Counted from the stretch's first letter, positions 23,717 through 32,733 are shown. The stretch: DNA of 64,000 nt from Pedobacter jeongneungensis (GCF_000633455.1 NZ_AYMG01000023.1:186001-250000); one strand, 5' to 3'. Made by a program: numbers and translations. The notes: generated by a model from the letters alone, not told the origin.

Positions 23717-26233
23717 TTAGTTTAAAGAGATCCATGCCGAACCATCACTTTGAATGGTAAAGGTTTTATTTCCTGTAATGGTGGTTAAACTCGAATCATC
23801 GTTTAATAACACCGGATTATTCAGGGTTACATTTCCTGATGATAAGGCTTTAACGATAACATAAATCCTTCCTTTACATGTGCTGGCTGCCGGAAGATTA
23901 ACCGTTACGGTTGCACCCGCATTTTTTATCCTAACGGTATAATGACTGTCATCCAGCGTTAAAGTACCAGCACTGGTAAAAGTTAAAATACTGGCAGAAA
24001 CCGAACCGTTTATATTTAAAGTACTGACGTTTGCCGGTGCATAAGCGGTAGTAGTTGCTGCTGCTGTTCCGTTAAGGGTTAGCGAACCACCATTTGTAGT
24101 AAAATTACCTGCGATTAAAGGATATGCGGTATTAGAATTAGCCACTACCAACGTATTATTTGCATTTGTACTATTTCCGGCTGCATTGCTCCCGATAAAA
24201 ATATTGCCTGCACCATTATTTTTCGATCCGGCGCTATAACCTATTGCGGTATTATTATCACCATTGCTCGCTTCAAGCGCCAAACTCCCTACTGCTGTGT
24301 TGGCAACACCTGTTCCATTGGCCATTAAAGTGTGTGTACCCAGCGCTGTATTATTAGAGCCAACCGTATTGACCGACAAGGCCTGTGAACCAAAACCACT
24401 GTTATTGATGCCACTAAAACTACGTTGCAGTACCTGATAACCAAATGCACTGCTCTCATAACCTGAGATATTTACCGATAATGCTTCCCTTCCGAAGGCA
24501 CTGTTGTAAAAACCTGATACGTTTGCTGTAAGTGTTTTATAACCATAAGAAATATTAGTTTCTGCCGAATTGCCCAGGCGACCAGATTTTAAACCGTTAA
24601 CTAAAAAATTGATGGCTACATCATCGGTATTGCCCAGGAAATTGGTGTTCTGATCTATATTACCTGTATTCCCTTTCAATGCCCATGCATTTGCATTGGC
24701 AAATAAGGTTCTGCTGATCAGTTCCGGCTTTCCGGTTATCGCATTGGTAATGTAAACTTTGTTTGCATCGCTCACGCCGCTGGTGGTTAATTTAGCAAGG
24801 GTGACTGATGCATCTGCAATTTTTGGTGTAGTTACCGAGCCATCTGCAAGTTGAAGTGTATTTACTGCAGCATCATCGATATTGATGTTTTTAACTTCTT
24901 TGTTTCCGATTTTGATTGAAGTTACAGCTGCATCAGCTAGTTTTGGTGTGGTTACCGAACCATCTGCGAGCTGAAGTGTATTCACAGCAGCATCGTCTAT
25001 ATTAATATTTTTAATCTCCTTATTTCCGATTTTGATGGAAGTTACAGCTCCATCAGCCAGTTTTGGCGTGGTTACCGATTTATCTGCTAGCTGAAGCGTA
25101 TTCACTGCAGAATCGGCTATGTTAATATTCTTAACTTCTTTGTTCCCTATTTTTACCGAGATTACTGCAGCATCGGCTAGTTTGGGTGTGGTTACCGAAC
25201 CATCCGCTAACTGAAGCGTATTTACTGCAGCATCGGCAATGTTAACATTCTTAACTTCTTTGTTCCCTATTTTTACCGAAGTTACCGACGCATCAGCCAA
25301 CTTTGGTGTTGTAACTGCCCCATCAGCAAGTTTAATCGTACTTACTGCTCCTGCATTGATATCAATTACCACATCTTTTAATAATGCGGTTGTACCATTG
25401 GCACTAATGCTTAAATCTGTTGAAGTTAAGGCCTTGGCACCAGATAACTGGCTAACATCCAATGTTACCGGTTTCCACGCCGTTCCATCAAATAAAAGCA
25501 CCTGGTTATTGGCTGGTGCCGTTGCACTTAATGTTTTTCCCTGAAGATTAGCTATAGTTGGGTTTGGGTAATTCCCCGTTAAATCGCCTCCGGCAGTTCC
25601 GGTAGATGGACCAACCGGACCAATATCACCTTTGTCGCCCTTATCACCTTTAACACCAGGTATGCCTTGCAAACCCTGTAATCCGGTAGCACCTGTTAAA
25701 CCTATCGGTCCCTGAGCACCGGTTGCTCCGGCAATACCCTGTGGGCCTTGCGGACCAACTGCTCCGGCCACACCTTGTGTACCTGCCGGGCCCGTTGCAC
25801 CTGGATCACCCTTTGGCCCGATTGGCCCATTAGCTGCATATAATGCATAAGGAACACTTAACAATTGTACAGTTCCAGCCAGGGTGAAATTGGTACCATT
25901 GTCAGGATCGATTTCTACTTTTACAAATTTTAATCCACTTGCCCAGGTAACTCCTCCTATTGTACCAGTTACCGAGTTTGCCCCGCCTGATCCGATTGCT
26001 ACTGCATACAGACCCAAAATATTGGTTACCACATTTCTCACTTCCGAATATTGCGTGGTACCAGTTGCTGATGCATCCAGGATGCTGATCCGTAGGGATA
26101 TGCTTTTATTTGCGAGTGGGCTACCATTGGCATTTCTGGCAGCACCTTGATAATTGAATTGTTGTGGAGCTTGTGCTTTAACAGCCAATGCCAAGCCCAT
26201 ACTTAGCAGCGTGATCAGTAAAATTTTTTTCAT
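23717..26233 (-). CDS. Large surface fibre protein with collagen-like and tandem repeats
   Basis: The 838-residue exported protein (signal peptide MKKILLITLLSMGLALAVKAQ) is built in modules: a beta domain (about 22-130), a collagen-like Gly-X-Y stretch (about 135-210, GPIGPKGDPGATGPAGTQG and on), four tandem 40-residue repeats with IGNKEVKN and AVNTLQLAD words (about 310-470), a segment with SAFG..AL / NTA.G..AL repeats like those of phage fibres and trimeric adhesins (about 565-680), and a C-terminal beta domain. It probably forms a trimeric fibre on the cell surface. It heads an operon with a T9SS-domain protein and PorP/SprF. Confidence 0.85.
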   Translation of the reverse strand: MKKILLITLLSMGLALAVKAQAPQQFNYQGAARNANGSPLANKSISLRISILDASATGTTQYSEVRNVVTNILGLYAVAIGSGGANSVTGTIGGVTWASGLKFVKVEIDPDNGTNFTLAGTVQLLSVPYALYAANGPIGPKGDPGATGPAGTQGVAGAVGPQGPQGIAGATGAQGPIGLTGATGLQGLQGIPGVKGDKGDKGDIGPVGPSTGTAGGDLTGNYPNPTIANLQGKTLSATAPANNQVLLFDGTAWKPVTLDVSQLSGAKALTSTDLSISANGTTALLKDVVIDINAGAVSTIKLADGAVTTPKLADASVTSVKIGNKEVKNVNIADAAVNTLQLADGSVTTPKLADAAVISVKIGNKEVKNINIADSAVNTLQLADKSVTTPKLADGAVTSIKIGNKEIKNINIDDAAVNTLQLADGSVTTPKLADAAVTSIKIGNKEVKNINIDDAAVNTLQLADGSVTTPKIADASVTLAKLTTSGVSDANKVYITNAITGKPELISRTLFANANAWALKGNTGNIDQNTNFLGNTDDVAINFLVNGLKSGRLGNSAETNISYGYKTLTANVSGFYNSAFGREALSVNISGYESSAFGYQVLQRSFSGINNSGFGSQALSVNTVGSNNTALGTHTLMANGTGVANTAVGSLALEASNGDNNTAIGYSAGSKNNGAGNIFIGSNAAGNSTNANNTLVVANSNTAYPLIAGNFTTNGGSLTLNGTAAATTTAYAPANVSTLNINGSVSASILTFTSAGTLTLDDSHYTVRIKNAGATVTVNLPAASTCKGRIYVIVKALSSGNVTLNNPVLLNDDSSLTTITGNKTFTIQSDGSAWISLN
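24815..25310. repeat. Four tandem 120-bp repeats inside the fibre gene
   Basis: The word TTAACTTCTTTGTTCC and its variants recurs about every 120 bp (near 24891, 25011, 25131 and 25251), coding for 40-residue protein repeats. The copies differ at many third positions, so they are old, but the number of copies could vary between strains. Confidence 0.7.
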
Positions 26234-26481
26234 GAATAGGGATGAGATCTAATTACCTGGCTACAAAAAATAAGAAGCCGAACGATCAAATCTAATAATT
26301 AGTACAAGTTGACCACCTTGCTTTACACGAAAGACTTATCGAAAATACACAAATTACTGAAAATCAGATTTATATATAAAAATGTTATTCATAATTTTAC
26401 ACGAACACTCGATTTACAAGCGGTCAAAACCAATTTGATTGAATAAAAGATGGGCAAAAGCCAATAGCCGTGTTAAAACGG

Positions 26482-27825
26482 TTATGTTTCTGAAGGGAAA
26501 GATATCCCTTTAATATTGCGGTATAAATCTACAGCATAGAGGTCTGTCATTCCCGAAACAAAATCTAATACACTCTGCGTAATGGAATAAATATCAGTTA
26601 AATCTGTATGGTACTGTTTTGGGATCAGCTTTACCAGTTTTTTATAATAGTGTGTATTGTTATGGATAAGCGCTGGTACAAATTCTTCCAGCAAACCTGC
26701 CATTATTTTGTAACCTGCCACTTCTTTTTGTATTACCGAAGAGAAGTTATAAATACGTTCTACTGAAATTTTTTCGACAGCTTTCCAGGCCGAAATGTAT
26801 GGTTCAGGCAATAAATCAGTTAAACTATGGTTCAGCTCCCCTTTTAGTAATTCTTCCTGTTTTTCGAAAAAGATACCAGCACACTGGTTGGTTAGTGTGT
26901 TAATGGCCTTCGCCCTTAACAGCCCGATTTTGGCATCATCATCTTCGTAATCGTTTTTTAAACGCTCCTCAATCGTTGTAGAGTTGGCAAATGGCAAGAG
27001 GTAATTTTTTACTTCTTCGTACGATAGGATCTTTAAGCGGTGTGCATCTTCCAAGTCGATAATACTGTAACAAATGTCGTCTGCAGCCTCAACCAAATAA
27101 ACTAAAGGATGACGTTTATAAATCAGGTATTCGTTTTCTTCCTTTTCTAAATGAAGTTCTGTAGCAATTTTTTTAAATGTTTCTTCTTCTGACTGGAAGA
27201 AACCGTATTTTTTGCGGTGTAAAAGGCCTTTTTGTTTACCTGCGATGGATGCACATGGGTATTTTGCTATCGAAGCCAGGGTTGAATAAGTTAAGGCATA
27301 GGCATCATTGCCTTTTCCCTTTAATGGATGGGTTAGGATCCTGATGGCATTTGCATTTCCTTCGAAGTTGATTAAGTCGTGCCACTGTGATTCGTTCATG
27401 TCTTTTTGATAAACACGGCCATCACCATCGGTAAAATACCTCGAAATAGCTGCTTCACCTGAATGGCCAAAAGCAGGGTTCCCCAAATCATGTGCCAATG
27501 CCGCTGCTGCAACAATGTTGCCCACCTCGTTAATTAAAGGCACTTCTTTAATCAGTTCAGGGTTGTGCGTGTTTACACTATTAAGGAAAATATTAGCCAT
27601 AGAGCGGGCTACGCTTGCTACCTCCAAACTATGTGTAAGGCGATTGTGAACGAAAACACTTCCAGGCAAGGGGAAAACCTGGGTTTTGTTCTGCAATCTT
27701 CTAAACGGGGATGAAAAAATCAAACGGTCATAATCACGCTGGAAATCAGAACGCGCACGATCGGTACTGGCACCGTATTGTTCCTGTCCGTACCGTTTAT
27801 TCGAAAGTAAATATTTCCACTCCAT
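26482..27825 (-). CDS. dgt: Deoxyguanosinetriphosphate triphosphohydrolase-like protein
   Basis: Enzymes of this family split dGTP (or other dNTPs) to the nucleoside and triphosphate and so control nucleotide pools and phage growth. The 447-residue protein has the family start with SDFQRDYDRLIFSSPFRRLQ, the HD metal site in VHNRLTHSLEVASVAR and AALAHDLGNPAFGHSGEAAI, and a later EAADDICYSIIDLEDA motif. It lies downstream of the glucosidase gene with 121 bp between; a possible own promoter (TAACTTCG near 27850) is weak. Confidence 0.9.
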   Translation of the reverse strand: MEWKYLLSNKRYGQEQYGASTDRARSDFQRDYDRLIFSSPFRRLQNKTQVFPLPGSVFVHNRLTHSLEVASVARSMANIFLNSVNTHNPELIKEVPLINEVGNIVAAAALAHDLGNPAFGHSGEAAISRYFTDGDGRVYQKDMNESQWHDLINFEGNANAIRILTHPLKGKGNDAYALTYSTLASIAKYPCASIAGKQKGLLHRKKYGFFQSEEETFKKIATELHLEKEENEYLIYKRHPLVYLVEAADDICYSIIDLEDAHRLKILSYEEVKNYLLPFANSTTIEERLKNDYEDDDAKIGLLRAKAINTLTNQCAGIFFEKQEELLKGELNHSLTDLLPEPYISAWKAVEKISVERIYNFSSVIQKEVAGYKIMAGLLEEFVPALIHNNTHYYKKLVKLIPKQYHTDLTDIYSITQSVLDFVSGMTDLYAVDLYRNIKGISFPSET

Positions 27826-27946
27826 GCGTTCAATTAATTTTGGGCGAAGTTAATGATTCAGGGGCTCTAATAAAAAGAATCGTTTTTAAAACCTCTGATT
27901 TTTTAAGCCTGTTAAGTGTAAATACATGGCATCGATAATTTTTATT

Positions 27947-30556
27947 CTATAAAAGAGCAATCAAAGCAGTCCATCCGGTTTGATGGCTAGCCCCTAAGCC
28001 TTTGCCATTTTCACCGTTAAAGTATTCGTAATATAAAATGTAGTCTTTAAAATGTTCGTCGTGATTTAATTTGGGATAGCCTCCAAATACCGCACGCTCA
28101 CCTTTATCATTTTTAAGGAATAAATTTTTCATCCTTTTGCTCAATAAATCTGCAATTTCATTCAATGAAAAATATTCGTTGGACCCTGTTGGATATTCTA
28201 CCCTAAAATCATCTGTATAATATTCGTGAAAGTGTTTTAAGGCATCAACCAACAAATAATTTAAAGGCATCCAAATTGGTCCACGCCAATTGCTATTGCC
28301 ACCAAACATGCCTGTATCACTTTCTGCAGGAACGTATTTTACAGAATAATCACTTCCATTTAACCAATAACTATAAGGCTGCGTTTCATAAATTTTTGAG
28401 ACCGATCTGATACCAAAATCAGAGAGGAACTCACTGGTATCCAGCATTCTGCGCAAAAGCATTTTCATCCTATGGCCACGCAAAAGCGAAAACAAGTGTT
28501 TATCATTTCCACTTGTATCTGCCCAATGACTCACTAGCTGCACCAAATCAGGTCGTTGACGCATAAAAGCTTCCAAATGAGACCTAAGTTTTGGCAAATC
28601 TTTCCAGTCTTTATCGCTAAAAACGATTACTGCAAACATGGGGATCAAACCAACCAGAGAGCGGAGGCGTAACCGATCCCAGTTTCCATTAGGATTACGT
28701 AATAAATCGTAGTAAAAACCATCATGATCGTCCCATAATCCGATGTGATGGTCGCCCATATTATCAATTGAGCCGGCAATGAATAAAAAATGTTCAGCAA
28801 ATTTTATCGCCATATCTTCATATAACGAATTTTGTAAGGCAAGTTCTATACTTATTTGAAGCATATTTAAAGCGTACATAGCCATCCAGCTGGTGCCATC
28901 GGCCTGCTCCAAAAAACCACCGCCGGGAACGGGCTCACTGCGGTTAAACACCCCAATGTTATCAAGCCCCAGAAAGCCACCTTCAAAAATATTATTACCC
29001 TCGCTATCTTTTTGGTTTACCCACCACGTAAAGTTGAGGAGTAAACGCTGAAATACTTCTTCTAAAAATTTTAAATCACCGGTTCCTTTTATTTTTTTAT
29101 CTACCAGGTAAACCTTATAAGAAGCCAGTGCATGTACCGGCGGATTTGCATCTGTAAAATCCCATTCGTATGCGGGCAATTGTCCGTTTGGATGGATATA
29201 ACTATTGTTTAATAACAATCGCAATTGCTGTTTGGCAAAATCCGGATCTACAGGTGCAAGCGCTATGCAATGAAAAGCAAGGTCCCAGGCAGCAAACCAG
29301 GGGTACTCCCATTTATCAGGCATTAAAATAATATCATTGGCCATAAAATGACTCCAATGGTAATTTCTACCACACGCTCTTTCATTTGCTGGTTTAGGTA
29401 AACCTGCGTCTCCCTTTAACCAGGTATTTACATCATAATTATAATACTGCTTATTCCACAAAATACCCGCCCAGGCTTGTCGCTGTAGCATTTTTTCTTC
29501 ATCACTACAATCTACAGCGTATTTATCGGCATAAAACTCATTGGCTTCTTTTTTACGATCTTCAAAAATCTGATCATATTCTTCAAATGGTGCTTTTAAC
29601 TGGCTACTGCTTAATCTTAATTTTATGCTGACGCTTTGTTTTGCAGGAATAAGTTTTGTATAATGAATTGCGACCTTGGTTCCTGTTTTGGCAGGATTTA
29701 TAGCAGTTTTATTCCCGTTTATCAGATAGTCGTTTATACCATCCTTTACAAAATCTGATGCATTGGCCGATTGATATAAACGTTCGTTATTGGTTTCATT
29801 ATCGGTAAATAAAAATTCAGGCTTGCCATCTGTATAACAATACAATTTACCCTGCTTTTCTGAATGCAAAAGCAATTTATCCTTCCCAATACTACTAATT
29901 GCAGGTTTAGCAGTAGCGCCATTCCAGCTCCAGTTGTTACGGTACCATAATTGTGGTAAGATATGAAGCCCGGCATCTTCATTACTTCTGTTAAAAATGG
30001 TGTAGTTAATGAGCAAATCATCCACATCATTTTTTGCATAATTGATAAAAACATCAAAGTATCTGTCTTCATCAAATATGCCTGTATCCATCAATTCAAA
30101 TTCGGGCTCCTGCCTGGATCGTTTGGCATTTTCTTCTACAAGCCTGGAGTAAGGGAAAGCAGACTGTGGATATTTATACAACATTTGCATGTAGGTATGC
30201 ATGGGTGTATTATCCAGATAGTAATAAAGCTCTTTAACATCCTCTCCGTGATTTCCCTCTCCATTATTCAAACCAAAAAGCCTTTCCTTTAAAATAGCAT
30301 CCCTGCCATTCCATAAAGCTAATCCTACACAAAGCAGTTGCTGGTCATCACTTATGCCCGCTATTCCTTCCTCACCCCACCTAAAAGCTTTGCTCCTCGC
30401 CGTATCGTGCGTTGTAAAATCCCAGGCATTTCCACCTGGGCTATAATCTTCCCTTACGGTTCCCCACTGTCGCTCAGTAAGGTATGGTCCCCATTTAAGC
30501 CATGTTTTTTGATTGGCATATTGTTGATTAATCCGGTTTTGCTCTGCCTTGCTCAT
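27947..30556 (-). CDS. GH63-like glucosidase (MGH1-type)
   Basis: This 869-residue protein is a cytoplasmic enzyme, since there is no signal peptide. It has an N-terminal beta domain (KWGPYLTERQWGTVREDYSPGG near residues 21-43) and a large alpha/alpha barrel typical of GH63/MGH1-like glucosidases, with acidic motifs WEYPWFAAWDLAFH and LPAYEWDFTDANPP, and FGGNSNWRGPIWMPLNYLL near the end. Such enzymes release glucose from alpha-glucosides. The exact substrate is not known. It is read in the same direction as dgt but is probably unrelated in function. Confidence 0.85.
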   Translation of the reverse strand: MSKAEQNRINQQYANQKTWLKWGPYLTERQWGTVREDYSPGGNAWDFTTHDTARSKAFRWGEEGIAGISDDQQLLCVGLALWNGRDAILKERLFGLNNGEGNHGEDVKELYYYLDNTPMHTYMQMLYKYPQSAFPYSRLVEENAKRSRQEPEFELMDTGIFDEDRYFDVFINYAKNDVDDLLINYTIFNRSNEDAGLHILPQLWYRNNWSWNGATAKPAISSIGKDKLLLHSEKQGKLYCYTDGKPEFLFTDNETNNERLYQSANASDFVKDGINDYLINGNKTAINPAKTGTKVAIHYTKLIPAKQSVSIKLRLSSSQLKAPFEEYDQIFEDRKKEANEFYADKYAVDCSDEEKMLQRQAWAGILWNKQYYNYDVNTWLKGDAGLPKPANERACGRNYHWSHFMANDIILMPDKWEYPWFAAWDLAFHCIALAPVDPDFAKQQLRLLLNNSYIHPNGQLPAYEWDFTDANPPVHALASYKVYLVDKKIKGTGDLKFLEEVFQRLLLNFTWWVNQKDSEGNNIFEGGFLGLDNIGVFNRSEPVPGGGFLEQADGTSWMAMYALNMLQISIELALQNSLYEDMAIKFAEHFLFIAGSIDNMGDHHIGLWDDHDGFYYDLLRNPNGNWDRLRLRSLVGLIPMFAVIVFSDKDWKDLPKLRSHLEAFMRQRPDLVQLVSHWADTSGNDKHLFSLLRGHRMKMLLRRMLDTSEFLSDFGIRSVSKIYETQPYSYWLNGSDYSVKYVPAESDTGMFGGNSNWRGPIWMPLNYLLVDALKHFHEYYTDDFRVEYPTGSNEYFSLNEIADLLSKRMKNLFLKNDKGERAVFGGYPKLNHDEHFKDYILYYEYFNGENGKGLGASHQTGWTALIALL

Positions 30557-30745
30557 ATTTAAAAGTTAATTAATCGTGCATTTGCTAAAATTGCACCAAT
30601 TACCCGCTTACTTCAGCTTATTAATATTTAGTTAAATATCAACGATTAAAATAAATATATTCTAAGTCTTAAGTCACGAAATCAATAATAAAATACAAAC
30701 CTTTTGGTTTCAGAAACGTTATTTAATGAGATTTAATTTACTTCT

Positions 30746-31108
30746 ATGAAAACGAGTATATATAATAAGGAAGAACATACAGAAGGATATGTTGGACCAG
30801 ATGGCGGACAAGAAGAAAAATCTGATGTGCAAAAAGCATATGAAGCCGGTAATGATGTTAACGAGGTAACCGCCTACGGAAAAGAACCAAGTGAATTGAT
30901 TAAAGGAAATCCTTCTGCGAAAGATGGCTTCGACAATTCGGGTACACAGGGTAAAGATTCCCTTAGCGATGATGCATACAACAGTCCGGACAAGCATCCT
31001 ACTGTAAAAAGTGCCGAAAGCCATACCGGAAGTTCATCTGATGATTTTAAAACCAAAACCGGCCCTAATGAAACAGATGAAGACCATGCATTAAATACGG
31101 GAATATAA
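30746..31108 (+). CDS. Small hydrophilic, probably disordered protein
   Basis: The 120-residue product has no hydrophobic segment and is rich in Lys, Glu, Asp, Ser, Gly and Asn (GYVGPDGGQEEKSDVQKAYEAG, then SDDAYNSPDKHPTVKSAESH in order). I do not recognise a family. Such proteins are often stress-induced in soil Bacteroidota. It lies 10 bp ahead of the small YtxH-like gene, so the pair likely forms an operon. Two more hydrophilic proteins are encoded on the other strand from 31592. Confidence 0.65.
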   Translation: MKTSIYNKEEHTEGYVGPDGGQEEKSDVQKAYEAGNDVNEVTAYGKEPSELIKGNPSAKDGFDNSGTQGKDSLSDDAYNSPDKHPTVKSAESHTGSSSDDFKTKTGPNETDEDHALNTGI

Positions 31109-31118
31109 TTTTTTAGTT

Positions 31119-31313
31119 ATGGGGTTATTAAAATATGCCATTTTAGGCGCTGCAGCAGTTTATGGGTTTAAATATGCTACCAGGAAAAGAGCTACAGACG
31201 GAAGATCACTAGTTGATGATTTTAAAGAAAAAACACCTGAATATATCGATAAAGTTAAAAACTATGGAGAGCGGATCAGGCAAGATTATTCACAGACCAG
31301 TGATTTATACTGA
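31119..31313 (+). CDS. Small YtxH-like protein
   Basis: The 64-residue protein has one N-terminal hydrophobic segment (LLKYAILGAAAVYGFKYATRK) and a charged helical end (DDFKEKTPEYIDKVKNYGERIRQ), the layout of short YtxH-like general-stress proteins. Its position directly after the hydrophilic 30746 gene supports a shared stress role. Family assignment is by layout only. Confidence 0.6.
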   Translation: MGLLKYAILGAAAVYGFKYATRKRATDGRSLVDDFKEKTPEYIDKVKNYGERIRQDYSQTSDLY

Positions 31314-31345
31314 CGATATTAACCAATCCGGAAAGACATTAATAA

Positions 31346-31580
31346 TTGACATATATCAATAAATATATGTATACTGCCTTTGTAAATTGGTTTTAAATCG
31401 TTGAAATTTGCGCCGCTGTAGGATTCGCGACAAAGATTAACTAAAATCAGAGACTAAACGATTTTGAGGGCTATTGCCACTTGATTAACGCATTTCAGTT
31501 GTGGAATCCTAATTAATTTCCATCTACCGGAAAATGCATCAATATTATTAGGGGATTATTCTATATGAATATTCCCTTTT
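31346..31580 (+). ncRNA. Candidate structured RNA gene with own promoter and terminator
   Basis: On the plus strand TTGACA (31346-31351) and TATACT (31370-31375) are spaced by 18 bp, followed at 31376 by GCCTTTG. Downstream, TAGGATTC (31419-31426) can pair with GAATCCTA (31504-31511), enclosing AAAATC/GATTTT and CCAC...GTGG hairpins. AAATCGTT (31395-31402) can also pair with AACGATTT (31457-31464), an alternative or pseudoknot. At 31550-31577 a bulged hairpin is followed by TTTT, a terminator. No reading frame is present. Transcription would give about 200 nt. The alternative is a 3' UTR of the YtxH-like gene. Confidence 0.4.
31550..31580 (+). terminator. Terminator of the candidate RNA or of the 31119 gene
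   Basis: AGGGGATTATTC (31550-31561) and GAATATTCCCT (31567-31577) pair with one bulge and are followed by TTTT. It serves whichever transcript comes from the left. Confidence 0.5.
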
Positions 31581-31591
31581 AAATAAATCAG

Positions 31592-31870
31592 CTACTGATC
31601 TTTTCCCCTGATGCCTTTATCTGCATCTTTATTTCTATTCCCAATATCTTCATTCCGGCTTAAATTCGCATTTTTAAGTTCTTCATTGATATTGTGGACA
31701 GAGCTCTCAGCTTTCAATAAATGCGTTTCATTTGGCTCATCTTTCCGCTTAAAATCAGTACGCTTATGCCCATAAGTAGCCTCTCCGTTGTCCCAGTCTA
31801 TTTCCTCATCACGATCAATACCCAGTTGCGGATCTATTTCCTTTTTCTTATTCTCATCATTCATTTTCAT
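31592..31870 (-). CDS. Small charged protein, unknown
   Basis: From ATG 31870 the product has 92 residues and starts MKMNDENKKKEIDPQLGIDR. It is very rich in charged residues and Asn, without hydrophobic core or signal, so probably disordered. The last residues repeat Lys/Asp/Asn patterns (NRNKDADKGIRGKDQ). I do not recognise it. It follows the 31946 gene of the same type on the same strand, 75 bp downstream. Confidence 0.55.
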   Translation of the reverse strand: MKMNDENKKKEIDPQLGIDRDEEIDWDNGEATYGHKRTDFKRKDEPNETHLLKAESSVHNINEELKNANLSRNEDIGNRNKDADKGIRGKDQ

Positions 31871-31945
31871 AATCGCATTATTTTCAGGTGATTCTATCCT
31901 TAACAACAACTGATAAGATGAAAATGTTTAAGAGATAAACGATTA

Positions 31946-32191
31946 CTATTTAACTCCTTTGCTCTGGTCAATTTTGGTATCACTATCCAGGTCATCCTTA
32001 CTTGATCCATTCTCCTCACGGTGCCTGGGTGGTTTTTCCATTCTGCTTTCTTCCAATTCAGAGAAATCGCCACCTTTTTGATTGGCCACTTCTCCATGTG
32101 AAGATGGCTTCTTTTTCTGTTCTTCTTCCGGGTTGGCAAAATCCTGTCCTTCAACAGGTAGTTCTTCTTGGTGGTTTTCGTGTTTGTTCAT
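31946..32191 (-). CDS. Small charged protein, unknown
   Basis: From ATG 32191 it codes for 81 residues starting MNKHENHQEELPVEGQDF. Composition is strongly hydrophilic (KKKPSSHGEVANQKGGDF, SKDDLDSDTKIDQSKGVK), with no signal or membrane segment. It lies beyond the rpsJ terminator on the same strand. A possible pair with the 31592 gene and the two plus-strand genes at 30746-31313 suggests a cluster of small stress-type proteins; this is inference from composition. Confidence 0.55.
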   Translation of the reverse strand: MNKHENHQEELPVEGQDFANPEEEQKKKPSSHGEVANQKGGDFSELEESRMEKPPRHREENGSSKDDLDSDTKIDQSKGVK

Positions 32192-32239
32192 ATCAGTTAA
32201 ACCGAACTCACATGCTTTTGTTTGAAAATGGCAGGACAT

Positions 32240-32274
32240 AAAAAAAGGCCGCAATTTTCATCGCGACCTTTTTT
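32240..32274 (-). terminator. Terminator after rpsJ
   Basis: On the minus strand GGTCGC and GCGGCC form a stem (with one G-U pair) flanked by A and T runs, the T run of seven following the stem. It lies 17 bp after the rpsJ stop codon and ends the rpsL-rpsG-fusA-rpsJ operon. Confidence 0.8.
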
Positions 32275-32291
32275 GTTCTTTTTAAAATCAA

Positions 32292-32597
32292 TTAAACTTT
32301 GATTTCAACTTCAACACCGCTAGGTAATTCAAGTTTCATTAAAGCATCAACTGTTTTAGAGTTAGAGCTATAAATATCCAATAAACGTTTGTAAGCGCAT
32401 AATTGGAACTGCTCTCTAGCTTTTTTGTTTACGTGTGGAGAACGTAATACAGTAAAGATTTTTTTCTCTGTTGGAAGTGGAATCGGACCACTAACCACTG
32501 CACCCGTAGGTTTAACAGTTTTTACGATTTTCTCAGCAGATTTATCTACTAAGTTGTAATCGTAAGATTTTAATTTAATTCTGATTCTTTGGCTCAT
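32292..32597 (-). CDS. rpsJ: 30S ribosomal protein S10
   Basis: S10 belongs to the 30S head and also joins NusB in transcription antitermination. The 101-residue protein has the features IRIKLKSYDYNLVDKSAEKI and TGAVVSGPIPLPTEKKIFTV. In many bacteria rpsJ leads the S10 operon directly before rplC; here it ends the str operon with a terminator, and rplC is about 15 kb away with its own promoter. Confidence 0.98.
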   Translation of the reverse strand: MSQRIRIKLKSYDYNLVDKSAEKIVKTVKPTGAVVSGPIPLPTEKKIFTVLRSPHVNKKAREQFQLCAYKRLLDIYSSNSKTVDALMKLELPSGVEVEIKV

Positions 32598-32657
32598 CTT
32601 ATTTTTAATTATGGCTTCCTGTTAGAGCTATTAACAACAGAAACCGGATTTATCTTT

Positions 32658-32732
32658 AAAAAGGCGGAGGGCTTAGGGTGTAAGGTTGAGGGTTTAAAAC
32701 CTTTAACCTTACGCCTTTTACCTTATACCTTA
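32658..32732. repeat. Word-like palindromic region between fusA and rpsJ
   Basis: The strand is made of repeated AAGGTTGAGGGTTT / AACCTTTAACCTTAC words that form an imperfect hairpin (best arms about 32680-32695 and 32697-32712). It fills most of the 136-bp gap and has no open frame. Confidence 0.5.
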
Positions 32733-32733
32733 A

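Noticed and set aside
27711..27938. Open frame opposite the start of dgt
   Set aside because: Antisense to the dgt N-terminus and without recognisable features.
31382..31580. tmRNA or RNase P RNA
   Set aside because: No tRNA-like ends or tag reading frame, and none of the conserved RNase P motifs was found.
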